Both the position numbers and the translations under genes were made by a program. The notes beneath the pieces are model-generated. The model had not been told where the DNA came from. It did no database searches and saw only the letters and a program-made list of their open reading frames with translations. Of a DNA stretch of 52,320 nt, positions 14,880 through 22,456 are shown piece after piece. This DNA is from Deltaproteobacteria bacterium. Its GTDB lineage: Bacteria > Desulfobacterota > DSM-4660 > Desulfatiglandales > HGW-15. The stretch is from assembly GCA_019310525.1 (NCBI GenBank), contig JAFDEE010000033.1, positions 1-52,320 on the forward strand. The letters are read 5' to 3'. Numbering within the stretch: the first letter of the stretch is position 1; every line of letters starts with the position of its first letter.

Positions 14880-17523
14880 GGATCGACTCGAAAAAAGAGA
14901 GGTTTTGATGGAGTTTCCTTAGTTTCGCATCTCCTGTTTCAACCTTTTCCCTCACCTTTGCCACTATGTCCTCGGGGGCCTTGGACATGAACTGCTCGTT
15001 CGAGAGCTTCTTCCGGGCCGCTTCCAGGTCCTTCTCGATCTTACGGATTTCCTTCTTAAGCCGCTTTTTCTCCTCCTCGAAATCCAGAAGCCCCTTCAGG
15101 AGCACGTGAACCTGGTTTTCACCAAAAACCGCCGTGGCAGAGGCCTCGGGCTTGGCAATCTTTGTTTCCACGGTCGCGGAATCGATCCTGGCCAGGCTTC
15201 GAATATAGTCCATGTTCCCCCGCAAAACGTCCGCATCCTCCTTGCGCGGGGCCTCGATGGCGATGCTCACCTTCTTGGAGGGCGCGATATTCATCTCCCC
15301 CCTGATATTCCGGATCCCCGTGACAACCCCCATGATCAGCTCCATTTCCGAGAGGGCCTCCAAATCCTGCGGGAACTCTCCGGGTTGTGGAAAAGGTGCG
15401 ACCATGATGCTGCCTTCCGTCCCTGGAAGCCTGTGCCAGATCTCCTCGGTGACAAAGGGCATGAAGGGATGCAGGAACCTCAGGACGGCCTTGAGGGTCT
15501 CGCGGACCACATGGCGGGCTGATCCCTTCAGGATGGGATCGGTGGAATAAAGGCCCTGTTTGGCCATTTCCAGGTACCAGTCACAGTACTCGTGCCAGGC
15601 GAACTGGTAACAGAGTCCCGCCGCGTCGTTGAATCGATACTCGTCCAGTGCCCGGGAAATCTCGGCGCTCACCTGACCGATCCTTGTCAGGATCCAGCGG
15701 TCGGGCAGCGTATATTGAAGAGTTTCCGGGGCGTTGCCCTCGTCTCCTTCCAGGTTCATGAGGGCGAGCCGGGCCGAATTCCAAATCTTGTTCACGAAAT
15801 GCCGGTATCCCGATATCCTTTCCTCAGAGAGCTTGACATCCCGTCCCTGGGCGGCCAGGGCGGCAAGGGTGAACCGGAATGCGTCCGTGCCGAACCGGTC
15901 CATGACCTCCAGGGGATCGATCACATTCCCCTTGGATTTGCTCATCTTCTTCCCTTCTGCGTCTCTGACCAGGGCATGGATATAAACATCCTTGAAAGGG
16001 ACGTCTCCCATGAAGTGAAGCCCCATCATCATCATTCTTGCCACCCAGAAAAAAAGGATGTCGAAACCCGTGATGAGCACCGAGGTGGGATAAAAGGTCT
16101 CAAGCGCATCGGTCCGGTCGGGCCAGCCAAGGGTGGAAAAGGGCCAGAGGGCCGAGCTGAACCAGGTGTCCAGCACGTCGGTCTCCTGCTCGATGTGCCC
16201 ACTACCGCAGAAACGGCACTGTTCTGGCGTTTCCCTGGCCACGGTCACCTCCCCGCACTCCCTGCAATACCAGGCCGGAATGCGATGGCCCCACCAGATC
16301 TGCCGGGATATACACCAGTCCTTGATATTGGTCATCCACTCATAGTACACCGCCTCCCAATTGGAGGGTACGATTTTAGTACGGCCCTCCCGGACCGCCC
16401 GAACGGCCTCCTCCGCCAGGGGTCCGACCTTTACGAACCATTGCTTGGAGAGGAGAGGCTCGATCATGGTCTTACACCGGTAACAATGCCCCACGGCGTT
16501 CCGGTAAGGCTCCACCTTCTCAAGGAGACCGGCCGTCTCCAAATCGGCCACGATCTTTTCCCTGCATTCGAAACGGTCCATTCCCTCGTAGGGACCCGCC
16601 AACTTATTCATCCGTCCCCGCTCGTCGATCACCTTGATACGTTCGAGGCCGTGCTTGTTCCCGATCTCGAAGTCGTTGGGGTCGTGGGCGGGTGTGATCT
16701 TGAGGGCACCGGTACCGAACTCCATGTCCACGTAACGGTCGAAGATCACGGGTATGGGCTTGTTCAGCACCGGCAGGAGCACCTTGGCGCCCGAGAGGTT
16801 ACTATAGCGTTCATCATCGGGATGGACGGCCACCGCCGTATCCCCGAGAAGGGTCTCGGGACGCGTCGTGGCCACGGTAAGGGATCCCTCCCCATTTTCG
16901 AAGGGATAGCGCACAAAATAAAGGAAGCTGTCCATCTCGGCATGTTCCACTTCAAGATCCGCCAAGGCCGTCTGGCACCTCGGGCACCAGTTGATGATAT
17001 AGTCGCCCCTGTAAATAAGGCCCTCCTCGTAAAGTTGAACGAATACCTGTCTCACGGCCCGTGACAATCCTTCATCCATGGTAAACCGCTCGCGGCTCCA
17101 ATCGCAGGAACAACCCAGCCTCTTGAGCTGATTGAGAATCACCCCCCCGTATTTTTCCCTCCACTCCCAGACCAGTTCTATGAATTTATCCCTTCCCACC
17201 TGGTGCCGGTCCAACCCTTTAGCGGCCAGATCCCTTTCCACCACGTTCTGGGTGGCGATACCGGCGTGATCGGTGCCCGGTTGCCACAGGGTATTAAACC
17301 CCTTCATTCGCTTGTAGCGGATGAGGATGTCCTGCAGGGTATTGTTGAGGGCATGCCCCATATGAAGCGAGCCCGTAACATTGGGCGGGGGGATGACGAT
17401 GCAGAAAGGTTCCCGTTCAGACCTTTCCTCTCCCTTGAAAAGACCGTTCTCTTCCCAGTACCGGTACCACCGGATTTCCACGTCTCTCGATTCATAGGCC
17501 TTGGGCATAATCTCGTCATGCAT
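14872..17523 (-). CDS. valS: Valyl-tRNA synthetase
   Basis: Class I synthetase charging tRNA-Val. HIGH motif LHMGHALNN near residue 54; KMSKS motif KKMSKSKGNVIDP near residue 530; CP1 editing domain between (TTRPETLLGDTAVAVHPDD). Zn-type Cys pairs appear at WCPRCQ and near WYCRECGE/CRFCGSG. The C-terminus is the ValRS arm, a coiled coil of about 65 residues (FEEEKKRLKKEIRKIEKDL). At 883 residues it is normal. The ATG at 17523 has AGGAG seven bases upstream. Followed by nadC with overlap, and preceded by a terminator-like hairpin that separates it from the acidic-protein gene. I looked for a T-box in the 100-base leader and saw none. Confidence 0.97.
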   Translation of the reverse strand: MHDEIMPKAYESRDVEIRWYRYWEENGLFKGEERSEREPFCIVIPPPNVTGSLHMGHALNNTLQDILIRYKRMKGFNTLWQPGTDHAGIATQNVVERDLAAKGLDRHQVGRDKFIELVWEWREKYGGVILNQLKRLGCSCDWSRERFTMDEGLSRAVRQVFVQLYEEGLIYRGDYIINWCPRCQTALADLEVEHAEMDSFLYFVRYPFENGEGSLTVATTRPETLLGDTAVAVHPDDERYSNLSGAKVLLPVLNKPIPVIFDRYVDMEFGTGALKITPAHDPNDFEIGNKHGLERIKVIDERGRMNKLAGPYEGMDRFECREKIVADLETAGLLEKVEPYRNAVGHCYRCKTMIEPLLSKQWFVKVGPLAEEAVRAVREGRTKIVPSNWEAVYYEWMTNIKDWCISRQIWWGHRIPAWYCRECGEVTVARETPEQCRFCGSGHIEQETDVLDTWFSSALWPFSTLGWPDRTDALETFYPTSVLITGFDILFFWVARMMMMGLHFMGDVPFKDVYIHALVRDAEGKKMSKSKGNVIDPLEVMDRFGTDAFRFTLAALAAQGRDVKLSEERISGYRHFVNKIWNSARLALMNLEGDEGNAPETLQYTLPDRWILTRIGQVSAEISRALDEYRFNDAAGLCYQFAWHEYCDWYLEMAKQGLYSTDPILKGSARHVVRETLKAVLRFLHPFMPFVTEEIWHRLPGTEGSIMVAPFPQPGEFPQDLEALSEMELIMGVVTGIRNIRGEMNIAPSKKVSIAIEAPRKEDADVLRGNMDYIRSLARIDSATVETKIAKPEASATAVFGENQVHVLLKGLLDFEEEKKRLKKEIRKIEKDLEAARKKLSNEQFMSKAPEDIVAKVREKVETGDAKLRKLHQNLSFFESIHE

Positions 17524-17544
17524 GGGTTACACTCCTAAAAAATC

Positions 17545-17579
17545 ATATAGAAAAGGGGCCGCAGCAACTGCAACCCCTT
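17545..17579 (-). terminator. Terminator-like hairpin before valS
   Basis: Read leftward, AAGGGG (17579-17574) pairs with CCCCTT (17558-17553). Inside it GCAG pairs with CTGC around a three-base loop, and TTTTC follows. It lies 46 bases after the stop of the acidic-protein gene and 30 before valS, so it would end the former or attenuate the latter. Confidence 0.55.
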
Positions 17580-17625
17580 AACTAAACACAAAACGTCCGA
17601 ATTTCAAAGTTCTTTTTTGCTGCAA

Positions 17626-18813
17626 CTAGTCCGAGGAGGTATCAAGGCTCTTTCGGAGAGAATCGATCGCCTCGGTGATGAGCTTCTCCGCTACTTCAGC
17701 CATGGTCTCCCGGGCAGTGTTTTCACTCAATTCCCGTACGGCCTGTTTCATTGTGGGCTCGAGTCCTTCCCGGATCCGGTCCACGGCTTCCCCGAGAAAT
17801 CTCTCCAGCCTCTCCTCCATAACTTCGCGCACGGCCCTATCCACCGCCTCCTTGACCACGGGAGCCACCATGGCCTCGAGCTCTTCCCTGCCAAGGACCG
17901 ATGCGGGCTCCGGAATGGTTTCAGGGGGGCCGGCTTCCTGTTCGACCGCAGCAACCCCTTCCTCCCCGGGAACACCCTCGCCGGTCATAGGGGTTGCTTC
18001 CAGATCCCCTTCGGGTTCCGGTAAAGGAGCCCCTATCTCATCGGCCGCCAGGTCCGCTTCCCCGGGAATTTCCTCGCTGAGCATCTTCTCGAGATCCTCC
18101 TCGGTGATCTCCTCTGGGTCCCCGGTGGTCTCCATCTCCTTGGCCGGCGTCTCTTCCAGGCCCCCGGCCGACACTTCGTCCGTTTCCATCCCTCCGGGCT
18201 CCAGCTCCGCAGCAGAAGGGCTTACCTCTTCGAGCAAACCTTCGAGATCTGATTCACTGATTTCATCCTCGCCCTCGCCAAGATCCGCCTCATCACCGGT
18301 AATCAGCTCATCAGCACCCTCCTCGGGTTCTTCCTCCAGAATCCCCGCTAAGTCCTCAGCGCTGATCTCCTCTTCATCCAAGGAGACGCCCTCTTTCGCT
18401 TCTTCTTCCTCGATTTCAAGGTCCAGGTCGTCCACGGCCTTTTCCAATAGGGCGTCTTCAAGTTCCCCTTCGGAGATCTCCCCTACACCCTCTTCATCAG
18501 GCTGGAGTCCCGCCCCGAAATCAGGGCTCTCTTCATGCAAAGTTTCGGCAAGATCCCCCTCCTCATGCTCTGACTCTTGTTCACCGGGAGGAATTTGATC
18601 ACTGTCGGAATCCACCCCCTTTTGAACTTCCAGGTCTTCCTCTGCGGTCGTTTGAAATTCCGGGCCCTTCTCCACGAGGTCAACGAGTTCGATGACCTCC
18701 TCCCCGCCGGCTTCCTTGTCCTCCTCCTCCAGCGACAGTTCATCAAGGTCAAAATCGAGCAACTCCTCGTCCTTCAGCACCTCATCGTCCAAGGGCCTAT
18801 CTTCCTTGTCCAT
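17626..18813 (-). CDS. Extremely acidic protein with four short repeats and a C-terminal helical domain
   Basis: 395 residues; residues 1-305 are dominated by Glu and Asp. Four degenerate 13-residue repeats occur: EISEGELEDALLE (112), EISAEDLAGILEE (149), EISESDLEGLLEE (184) and EITEEDLEKMLSE (235), consensus E-I-S/T-x-x-D-L-x-x-L-L-E-E. The C-terminal part (about 306-390) is a run of amphipathic helices with alternating Glu and Arg, beginning GREELEAMVAPVVKEAVDRA. There is no signal peptide or membrane segment. The repeats look like short helical interaction motifs on a disordered acidic tether, with the C-terminus as an oligomerisation or docking module. I do not recognise a named family and suggest no enzymatic function. 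It stands between valS and tRNA-Arg. Confidence 0.75.
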   Translation of the reverse strand: MDKEDRPLDDEVLKDEELLDFDLDELSLEEEDKEAGGEEVIELVDLVEKGPEFQTTAEEDLEVQKGVDSDSDQIPPGEQESEHEEGDLAETLHEESPDFGAGLQPDEEGVGEISEGELEDALLEKAVDDLDLEIEEEEAKEGVSLDEEEISAEDLAGILEEEPEEGADELITGDEADLGEGEDEISESDLEGLLEEVSPSAAELEPGGMETDEVSAGGLEETPAKEMETTGDPEEITEEDLEKMLSEEIPGEADLAADEIGAPLPEPEGDLEATPMTGEGVPGEEGVAAVEQEAGPPETIPEPASVLGREELEAMVAPVVKEAVDRAVREVMEERLERFLGEAVDRIREGLEPTMKQAVRELSENTARETMAEVAEKLITEAIDSLRKSLDTSSD

Positions 18814-18834
18814 GGTCGGGCTCCGTTTCTCGTT

Positions 18835-18849
18835 GGTTTTTCAAAGGTC
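18835..18849 (+). repeat. Isolated terminal arm of the dispersed element
   Basis: GGTTTTTCAAAGGTCTC at 18834-18850 matches the right terminal arm of the element (consensus CGTTTTTCAAAGGTCTC) except for its first base. No element body is adjacent. It lies 21 bases upstream of the start of the acidic-protein gene, in opposite orientation to it. Intergenic 18851-19043 holds nothing else that I recognise. Confidence 0.45.
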
Positions 18850-19043
18850 TCCCTGTATCCACCGGTTACAGTGAATGTCCGTCATCAAGTCTCCGTCTTC
18901 TCCTTGGACCGTCCTGTTAGTAAAATTCCGGTCATTTCAAGGTACACGGACGGTACTCAATGGTAACATTACGGAAAAATTATAGAAATGATCATCTCTA
19001 ACTGTCAAGATTTTTTCTTCTTTTTATTAATTCAAATTAACTG

Positions 19044-19165
19044 GTGTCCATCCATAAACAGGCAATTTTATTCAAGGTCAAGGAAGGCGAAAAATTTATG
19101 TGTTTCAAGGATTAAAATTTGTCCGCACGCAGCGACGACCCTCCGCCTTCCGGGAGCATATCTCG
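19044..19165 (+). repeat. Dispersed leader element, copy C (left part, alternative end)
   Basis: Starts with the alternative terminal arm GTGTCCATCCATAAA (19044-19058). It then follows the common body: caattttattcaaggtcaaggaaggcg, a shortened AT-rich inner hairpin, ggattaaaatttgtccgcacg and ccgccttccggg. GGAAGGCG and CGCCTTCC form a stem. No right terminal arm is visible. It lies about 90 bases upstream of tRNA-Arg in the same orientation. Confidence 0.7.
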
Positions 19166-19255
19166 AATGATGCACTGATCACGGCCGGACATTTCCTCAG
19201 GTTGGCTGTTGACCTGAAGATACAAACCTGGTAGAAAGATTATTAATTATATTGT

Positions 19256-19332
19256 GGGCGATTAGCTCAGTTGGATAGAGCGTTGGTCTCCGGAACCAGA
19301 GGTCGCGCGTTCGAGTCGCGCATCGCCCACCA
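19256..19332 (+). tRNA. tRNA-Arg (anticodon CCG)
   Basis: Acceptor stem GGGCGAT (19256-19262) / ATCGCCC (19322-19328). D-arm GCTC...GAGC. Anticodon stem TTGGT / ACCAG around the loop CTCCGGA gives anticodon CCG. T-arm GCGCGTTCGAGTCGCGC. Discriminator A and encoded CCA at 19330-19332. It reads CGG. Copies of the dispersed element flank it on both sides. Confidence 0.97.
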
Positions 19333-19335
19333 TAG

Positions 19336-19525
19336 GAAAGAATTGAAAAACGTTCGATTTTGTTCAAGGTCAAGGAAGGCGAAAATTTTAACCGCAAGAA
19401 TACACTGAGTATTCCGAGGATTCTAATTTGTCCGCGTTCAACGACGACACCCCACCTTCCGGGGGGACCCTTGGGTTGAGCCTGACAATAATGTTGGACA
19501 AAAGAGAACGCTTTTCAAAGGTCTT
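19336..19525 (+). repeat. Dispersed leader element, copy D
   Basis: Near-complete copy starting a few bases after the tRNA-Arg CCA. Left arm TTGAAAAACG (19343-19352), right arm CGCTTTTCAAAGGTCTT (19509-19525). Second stem TTTTGTTCAA (19358-19367) with TTGGACAAAA (19494-19503), where a G to A change relative to other copies turns a U-G into a U-A pair. The inner hairpin contains GAATAC-ACTGA-GTATTC. The centre is longer than in copy B. Confidence 0.75.
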
Positions 19526-19801
19526 AGAAGATCAAGGGCTTAGATCGATTTCTAAGCCTTTTTTATTGACCCGAAAGCTCTTTTTCCAACCCCTGAAACT
19601 CCTTTCTGGTTAGTCACAACATCTCGTTGTGCTCCGAGTGGCCTTCTTTCCCGGAATCGTGGACACACCAAACAGCGAAATCGTATCGATAAAGCTCCCC
19701 TCCGCAAGCTACAGGGCATCCCGGCAGGGCGGCCCGGGAGAGCGTCTCGAAATGGGTAGAGAGAAGGGTCGAACTGCACGACCCCCAAGGAGACAAGGCA
19801 G
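19526..19801. other. Intergenic region before the gene remnants
   Basis: No gene seen. AGCTACAGGGCATCCCGGC at 19708-19726 resembles a motif at 260-285. AAGGAG at 19788-19793 serves the frame starting at 19802. Confidence 0.3.
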
Positions 19802-20206
19802 ATGAAAGCCTATATCTTGATGTCCGACGGGAAGCTGGAACCTTTCGACGACCACCCTCGCGAGTGTCTGATCGTGAACCGGCCCTTGGCCAGCCTTCAG
19901 CAGGAGGCCATGGAAAAGGTGGACCTGTCCCCCGTGCCAGTGGCAGACCTCGCGCTCATTGACGACAGGGACGAATACATAGTGTTCGACGACTACCTGT
20001 ATTTTACCCCCGAACTCCTCCTGGAATTCATATCGAGGTCCCGCCCCTTGCGGTGCAGGACGGTAGCGGCGTTCAAACGGGGGATCACAACGCTCAGGAC
20101 CATTTCGGCCACCCAAAGCGTGGAGGAGTGCGAAGACCTCGTCAAGTATCGACTTTGGTACGTACCTTCGGAAGACAAACGGGGTGAAGATACGCGGGCC
20201 GTGATA
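19802..20206 (+). pseudogene. N-terminal remnant of a gene of unknown function
   Basis: A normal gene start: AAGGAG nine bases before ATG and a protein-like sequence for about 135 residues (MKAYILMSDGKLEPFDDHPRE and later YRLWYVPSEDKRGEDTR). It then runs abruptly into unrelated residues and a stop at 20308. The first 135 residues show regular alpha/beta character without a signal peptide; I do not recognise the family. The break coincides with the point near 20206 where another reading frame takes over with a membrane protein sequence, so this looks like a deletion that joined two genes. It could in principle still be translated as a 168-residue protein with a short aberrant tail. Confidence 0.5.
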
Positions 20207-20504
20207 ATTATGGGTGTTCAATGTACCCGAAGGTGGCACGGGTGCCATCAGCCATGCCTTTTACGCCTTGGGCGGGAAATACTCCATCACGGCCAAAGGA
20301 TTCTATAAGGGATTGGGGTGGTGGAGCATCCTGTGGACCTATGTGATATTCACCATCGCCACCTGTATCGGCGCCTATTCCATGAAATGGAACATGAAGC
20401 GCTATTTTATCGGATGGACCATTATTTTCTTCGGTTCCTCGACGTTTTGTCATCGGGTTTTAACCTTAGAGATCATGTGTTCAGCCGCGATCCATCGGCC
20501 ATGA
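20207..20504 (+). pseudogene. Fragment of a polytopic membrane protein
   Basis: In a different frame from the preceding remnant, an ATG at 20214 opens a frame with PEGGTGAISHAFYALGGKY, then a charged loop and two hydrophobic helices (WWSILWTYVIFTIATCIGAY and YFIGWTIIFFGSS). It reads like an internal or C-terminal part of a transporter. The N-terminus is missing and after about residue 75 the sequence loses protein-like character, suggesting a second break. No ribosome-binding site precedes the ATG. The family is not recognised. Between its stop and 20599 nothing else was seen. Confidence 0.45.
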
Positions 20505-20599
20505 TCCGCTGACACAATCGAACATGAATATCGTGGCACCACCATGCAACACCCTTGGCACAGCCGGGACCTGACAGCAAAACCGGTGGATTATGGTTG

Positions 20600-21025
20600 T
20601 CATCTAATTCTGTCTGTCTGGGTTTTTTTGAGTTTATCAAAGCTTCGCATGCCTCCAATACCAAGCATTCCTGTAACGATGGCGAACAACGGACCTGCCT
20701 GGAATACGGGCGGAGGCTTTATCTCAGCAGATATCCAATTATTCGCCTGAGAAAGGGTCCAGAGCCAAACCATCAACGGATAAATTATGAACTGATAGGC
20801 CAAAGCCAATCCGCCGACCCAACCGATAAACGGCCGCCAACCGGCCACAAAAATGCTTTTATGTTGGGCCTCGGCTCTATTGATCTCAAGTTGACCTTTC
20901 ACCAATTCAGCCTCGATTTCCTTTTCTTTCAAGGCGATCTTTAACCGCTCTTCATCTGAAGTGAAAAGGTCATCTGCGATCTTTCCCACACCTTGTATAA
21001 TACTTCCAATACCTAACAAATTCAT
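20600..21025 (-). CDS. Phage-type holin, three-helix family (Holin_3TMs)
   Basis: 141 residues. An N-terminal segment (MNLLGIGSIIQGVGKIADDLF), then a charged helix rich in Glu, Lys and Arg, then FVAGWRPFIGWVGGLALAY with two or three hydrophobic helices, ending basic. The phrase GWRPxIGW is characteristic of the three-TM holin family of phages and gene transfer agent-like elements. These proteins permeabilise the inner membrane to release endolysin. The ATG at 21025 overlaps the endolysin stop as ATGA, showing translational coupling; a start at 21055 is possible but lies within the endolysin gene. It is the last gene of the cassette. Confidence 0.8.
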   Translation of the reverse strand: MNLLGIGSIIQGVGKIADDLFTSDEERLKIALKEKEIEAELVKGQLEINRAEAQHKSIFVAGWRPFIGWVGGLALAYQFIIYPLMVWLWTLSQANNWISAEIKPPPVFQAGPLFAIVTGMLGIGGMRSFDKLKKTQTDRIR

Positions 21026-21537
21026 GCCAATGCCCCCAATGTTCGATTGATCCATCCAAGGAGAAACTTCTTCTGGCTTGGATCACGATTACAAATTTCC
21101 GCATAACGCGCCACTTTTGCCAAAGCATATTTGGTTACAAAGGTCTCTTCCCCGGCCTCGTTCAGCTTTGCGATCGATTTTGGGCCGATAACCCCGTCAG
21201 GTGTAGCGCCGACAACGATCTGAGCAAGCTTTGATGCGGTTCTAACCCCGGCGTTCACCGAAAAATCAAACAGACTCTCCGCGATTCTTTGTTTGGTGAG
21301 ATCATCTCCTTTGATTTTGTCCCAAAAGTTATCTTTGTAAAAATCACGCACCATCTGGGTGAGCTGTGGATTTTCCAAATCGTTTTTATCTATCAGTTCC
21401 CAACCATTCCAGTTCGGGTGATAGTTTCTGGCGATTCCCGCGTAGGTTTCACCTCCCCGGTCGCCGGAAACCCTGTGCAAAACATAACCACCCTCATTTT
21501 TTATCATCTTTTCAAAAGCACTATTGAAATCCGCCAT
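21022..21537 (-). CDS. GH108-family peptidoglycan hydrolase (endolysin)
   Basis: 171 residues, start at 21537 with GGAG six bases upstream. The N-terminal catalytic domain begins FNSAFEKMIKNEGGYV, where the Glu of ENEGGY is the catalytic acid of glycosyl hydrolase family 108, followed by DRGGETYAGIARNYHP. The C-terminal part has the peptidoglycan-binding signature VVGATPDGVIGPKSIAKLN. It cleaves the glycan backbone of peptidoglycan. No signal peptide is visible, so export should depend on the coupled holin. The gene is AT-richer than the neighbouring chromosome, as expected of horizontally acquired phage-derived DNA. Confidence 0.88.
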   Translation of the reverse strand: MADFNSAFEKMIKNEGGYVLHRVSGDRGGETYAGIARNYHPNWNGWELIDKNDLENPQLTQMVRDFYKDNFWDKIKGDDLTKQRIAESLFDFSVNAGVRTASKLAQIVVGATPDGVIGPKSIAKLNEAGEETFVTKYALAKVARYAEICNRDPSQKKFLLGWINRTLGALA

Positions 21538-21663
21538 TTCATCTCCTTTTGAAAGATAAGGTTTAATGCATTCCCGGGAAGGGATCGCCCCTTTCATCTT
21601 CCCAACTTACGCGAAAATCCTTGTACTGTGTTCAACTGCCAATAGACTTCGTTTACCAGACCA

Positions 21664-22377
21664 TCACACATGTTTTTCCAGAATAATAGTGGTCAACAGA
21701 CGGGTAAGAATTTCCCCTCTGTTAGCGAAAAACAACCAATTCTTGTTTGAGTCGATCACAGGGATGGAGTCCGTATGCATTTTTTGCATTTTTTCCAGCA
21801 CAGTCATTACAGAAGCATTTTGTTCCACTGTTTCTTTGTTAATACCAACGATCATATCCTTAAGTCTATAATAATCTACGGCCCTGTCTTCTCTTGGCAG
21901 TTGGGCTACAAATGTACTTGATGGGATCCAACCATCGAATTTCCCTCTATGCTGAAAAACAACGAATTGCAAACCAAGAGTACTTATATATTGTTTCAGC
22001 AGATCCACTGAATACCTAGGACCATTTGACAATATCAGCGTATTGATGGTCTTTGACGGATTATTCCGGAGTTCTCGTTTCAATCTCATAAGGTAAAGCT
22101 CTGAACTCTTTCTTATTGCTCCTGCATGACCACCGACGGCTTTTATTGATATATTTTCAGTTGTTAAATCTCGGATCTCGGTTCGTTTGGCAGCCTCGCC
22201 GAGTTTCAAAAATCCCCCTATTTCCACACTCCTACCTGACTTTATGCTTTTAAGTATTATATTGTACACTTCACCGGCTTCTTGATTGAAAACCAAAAGT
22301 AAGATTACTATGAAAAAAGGCCAGACCAATTTGTTTATCAGGGGAATCCAATCGGTTATTCTTCTATCTTCGCCCAT
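21664..22377 (-). CDS. Membrane-anchored protein with CBS-like C-terminus
   Basis: 237 residues with GGAGGG before the ATG. One N-terminal membrane helix (about 18-37: [14 protein letters not shown]) is followed by a soluble part with [20 protein letters not shown] and an Arg/Lys-rich helical region, then a beta/alpha region ([21 protein letters not shown]). The tail, [32 protein letters not shown], has the pattern of a single CBS motif. No family is recognised for the whole. It precedes the endolysin and holin genes on the same strand (126-base gap) and shares their AT-rich composition. The context suggests it belongs to the same cassette, possibly as sensor or immunity partner; that is inference. 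Confidence 0.6.
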   Translation of the reverse strand: MGEDRRITDWIPLINKLVWPFFIVILLLVFNQEAGEVYNIILKSIKSGRSVEIGGFLKLGEAAKRTEIRDLTTENISIKAVGGHAGAIRKSSELYLMRLKRELRNNPSKTINTLILSNGPRYSVDLLKQYISTLGLQFVVFQHRGKFDGWIPSSTFVAQLPREDRAVDYYRLKDMIVGINKETVEQNASVMTVLEKMQKMHTDSIPVIDSNKNWLFFANRGEILTRLLTTIILEKHV

Positions 22378-22401
22378 GGCCTTCCACCCTCCATTGTTTT
22401 A

Positions 22402-22417
22402 TTTCCATCCATAAATG
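22402..22417. repeat. Isolated alternative terminal arm (CCATCCATAAA type)
   Basis: TTTCCATCCATAAATG matches the alternative end found at 19044-19058 and 68-82 in 12 bases of its core. No element body was recognised beside it. It lies 25 bases upstream of the 22377 gene start. Confidence 0.4.
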
Positions 22418-22456
22418 GTATTTCAGCGTTTCCGGGCCTTTTTCAAAATCTACCTA

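Noticed and set aside
17524-17625. T-box leader for valS
   Set aside because: The leader is only about 100 bases and shows a terminator-like hairpin but no T-box sequence or specifier loop.
18000-18600. Ser-rich plus-strand frame opposite the acidic protein
   Set aside because: Poly-Ser translation is the expected mirror of Glu/Asp-rich coding sequence on the other strand.
19709-20248. Long minus-strand frame opposite the 19802 remnant
   Set aside because: It is a mirror of the coding frame on the plus strand, with no ribosome-binding site and no protein-like pattern.
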